This document shows, one piece after another, positions 62,632 to 64,000 of a stretch of DNA of 64,000 nucleotides. The stretch's first letter is position 1. Each line of letters starts with the position of its first letter. Below the pieces are notes generated by a model, which did no database searches, was not told where the DNA came from, and saw only the letters and a program-made list of their open reading frames with translations. The stretch comes from Ailurus styani. Its lineage: Eukaryota > Chordata > Mammalia > Carnivora > Ailuridae. The DNA is taken from NCBI GenBank assembly GCA_002007465.1, contig LNAC01000031.1, forward strand, positions 1,998,070 through 2,062,069, given 5' to 3'. The translations under genes were made by a program, and so were the position numbers.

Positions 62632-62754
62632 GATGTTACTTGTGATGAGCCCTGGGTGTTACATGTAAATGATGAAATACAGAATTCTACTCCTGAAACC
62701 AGTATCACACTCTGTGTTAACTAACTAGAATTTAAATAAAAATTTCAAAGAAAA

Positions 62755-63640
62755 AAATGGGCAAAGGACCTGAATAGGTGTTTTTCTAGAGAAGACCTAC
62801 AGATGGCCAACAGACACAGGAAAAGCTGTTCAATATCACTAATCATCTGGTAAATGCAAATGAAAACCACAATGAGAGATTATCTCACACAAATCAGGCT
62901 AGTATTGGTAAGATAAAAAACAAGTACTGGTGAGAATGTAGAGGAAAGGAAACTGCTGATGGGATTGTGAACTGGAGCAGCCATTTTCCGGAGCCACTAT
63001 GGAAAACAGCATGGAAGTTCCTCAAAAAATTAAAAATAGAAAGATCATACAATTGAGTAATTTCATTGCTCAATCTTTTACCCAAAGCAAACAAAAACTA
63101 ATTTGAAGAGATACATACATCCCTAGGTTTATCACAGCATTATTTATAATCAACAAAATATGGAAGCAACCTAAGGAAAGTAGAACAGATAAAGTAGAAT
63201 GGATAAACACACATAAGGTGTTGCCATTTGCAAGAACATGGATGGATGTAGAAGGTATTACACTCGGTGAAGTAAATCAGAAAGAGACACCATATGATTT
63301 CATTTATATGTCGAATCTAGAAAACAAACTCAAAATACAGACACCAAACTGGTAGTTGCTGGGGGGATAGCGGGGTAACATGGAGTGGTGGGTGGGTGGA
63401 TGGGGGAAAGAGATAAAGGGGATTAAGAAGTACAAACTTCCAGTTATAAAGTAACTCCTGGAGATGAAAAGTACCACAAAGACAATACAGTCAGTAACAC
63501 TGTAACAGCATCATATAGTTACAGATATTGATTACACTTACTGTGGTGAGCATTTTATAACGTATGGAATTGTTGAAGCACTACGTTGTATACCTGACAC
63601 TAATGTAACATTAAATGAGAATACCTGAATTATTTTTTTT
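62755..63640 (+). mobile_element. Older L1 3' end, sense
   Basis: AATGGGCAAAGGACCTGAAT, GATGGGATTGTGAACTGGAG, GATTTCATTTATATGTCG, GTGGTGAGCATTTTATAACG and TGTTGTATACCTGACACTAA follow L1 3'-end order. It has no intact ORF and is a separate copy from the element on its left. Confidence 0.85.
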
Positions 63641-63660
63641 GAATACCTGAATTAAAAAAA

Positions 63661-63740
63661 CAGCATTTATATATATATGTATATATATATATATATATAG
63701 TGTGTATGTATATATATAGTGTATATATATATATAGTATT
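63661..63740. repeat. TA-rich microsatellite
   Basis: Imperfect TA repeats with interspersed GTGTGT, following the A-rich tail of the L1. The remaining 63741-64000 shows nothing recognisable. Confidence 0.92.
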
Positions 63741-64000
63741 TAGGGAAAACGTTGAGATGGTTACTAACTGAAATGTAATTTTACAATTATGACGATATAT
63801 ATATCAAGTATCCACCTACAAAAAGGCTGAACTTTGGACCTAGAAAAGTCTATTTTGTTAAATGCTAACACAAAGATAGTACATGTGTTGAAGGGGAGGG
63901 CAGCAGATGACAAATCTTACCCTAGAGTCCTCTTAGGGCTGGAATGAGTGCTTAAGGGCCTGCTACCTTCAAGAGAGGTCTCAAATTAGGTTGCTCTACC

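Larger units (their letters stand above)
60870..62750 (+). mobile_element. L1 ORF2 3' part and 3' UTR, with two SINEs inserted
   Basis: Reads L1 ORF2 text in the + direction: a 61388-61597 frame with LYGPLICDKG and WIKDVNMR, then GATATTTGCAAATGATG, CAATGGATAAAGAAGATGTG, then the 3' end GATGAGCCCTGGGTGTTACA and AACTAGAATTTAAATAAAA at 62640-62750. Stops are frequent. It lies antisense to RGMB. Confidence 0.87.
56818..64000 (-). other. RGMB intron (3' part)
   Basis: Everything right of the terminal exon is intronic for RGMB on the - strand. I searched for the preceding exon (the GDPH-containing segment) and did not find it. 56818-57740 and 57952-60860 hold no recognised exon, only short ORFs and a T-run at 58613-58632. 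The remaining part holds L1s, SINEs and a TA microsatellite. Confidence 0.75.

Overview
The window is mammalian nuclear DNA from a carnivoran. It is AT-rich and intron-bearing, and it carries about 27 tRNA-Lys-derived Can-SINEs plus L1, L2 and MIR remnants. The younger Can-SINEs read GGTTAAAGCCTCTGC after the A-box-like head. I associate that variant with mustelids (ferret, mink, otter group) more than with dogs or cats; this is inference from memory, not a database search.

Only two protein-coding genes are recognisable, and they face each other. At the left, on the + strand, are the last four coding exons of CHD1 (612-4735) and its 3' UTR. At the right, on the - strand, is the terminal coding exon of RGMB (56149-56817), a probable 3' UTR of about 2.7 kb below it, and part of an RGMB intron above it (56818-64000). 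This tail-to-tail CHD1/RGMB order matches human 5q15-q21. The genes are functionally unrelated: CHD1 is a chromatin remodeler and RGMB is a GPI-anchored BMP co-receptor.

The roughly 47 kb between them is mostly repeats. 5.9-9.5 kb is AT-rich single-copy DNA with one L2 piece. 9.5-13 kb is a scrambled duplication of nearby sequence joined by single N bases, most likely an assembly error. 13-17.4 kb holds antisense L1. 17.4-21.7 kb is a degraded class I endogenous retrovirus on the - strand, with recognisable gag, RT, integrase and env-start remains. 21.7-25.7 kb is more antisense L1. 27.5-27.7 kb is a 149-base gap inside a SINE. 27.7-33.95 kb is one L1 that still has its 5' end, 5' UTR, ORF1 and ORF2 but is broken in both ORFs. 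37.2-41.3 kb and 49.4-51.9 kb are further antisense L1s. 60.9-63.6 kb holds two sense L1 3' ends inside the RGMB intron.

I see no tRNA, rRNA, CRISPR or bacterial-type system. The most useful second looks are the N-joined duplication, a small splice-bounded membrane-protein-like ORF at 46289-46457, a perfect 15-bp inverted repeat pair around 26.4-26.8 kb, and a CTCF-like site at 36.0 kb.
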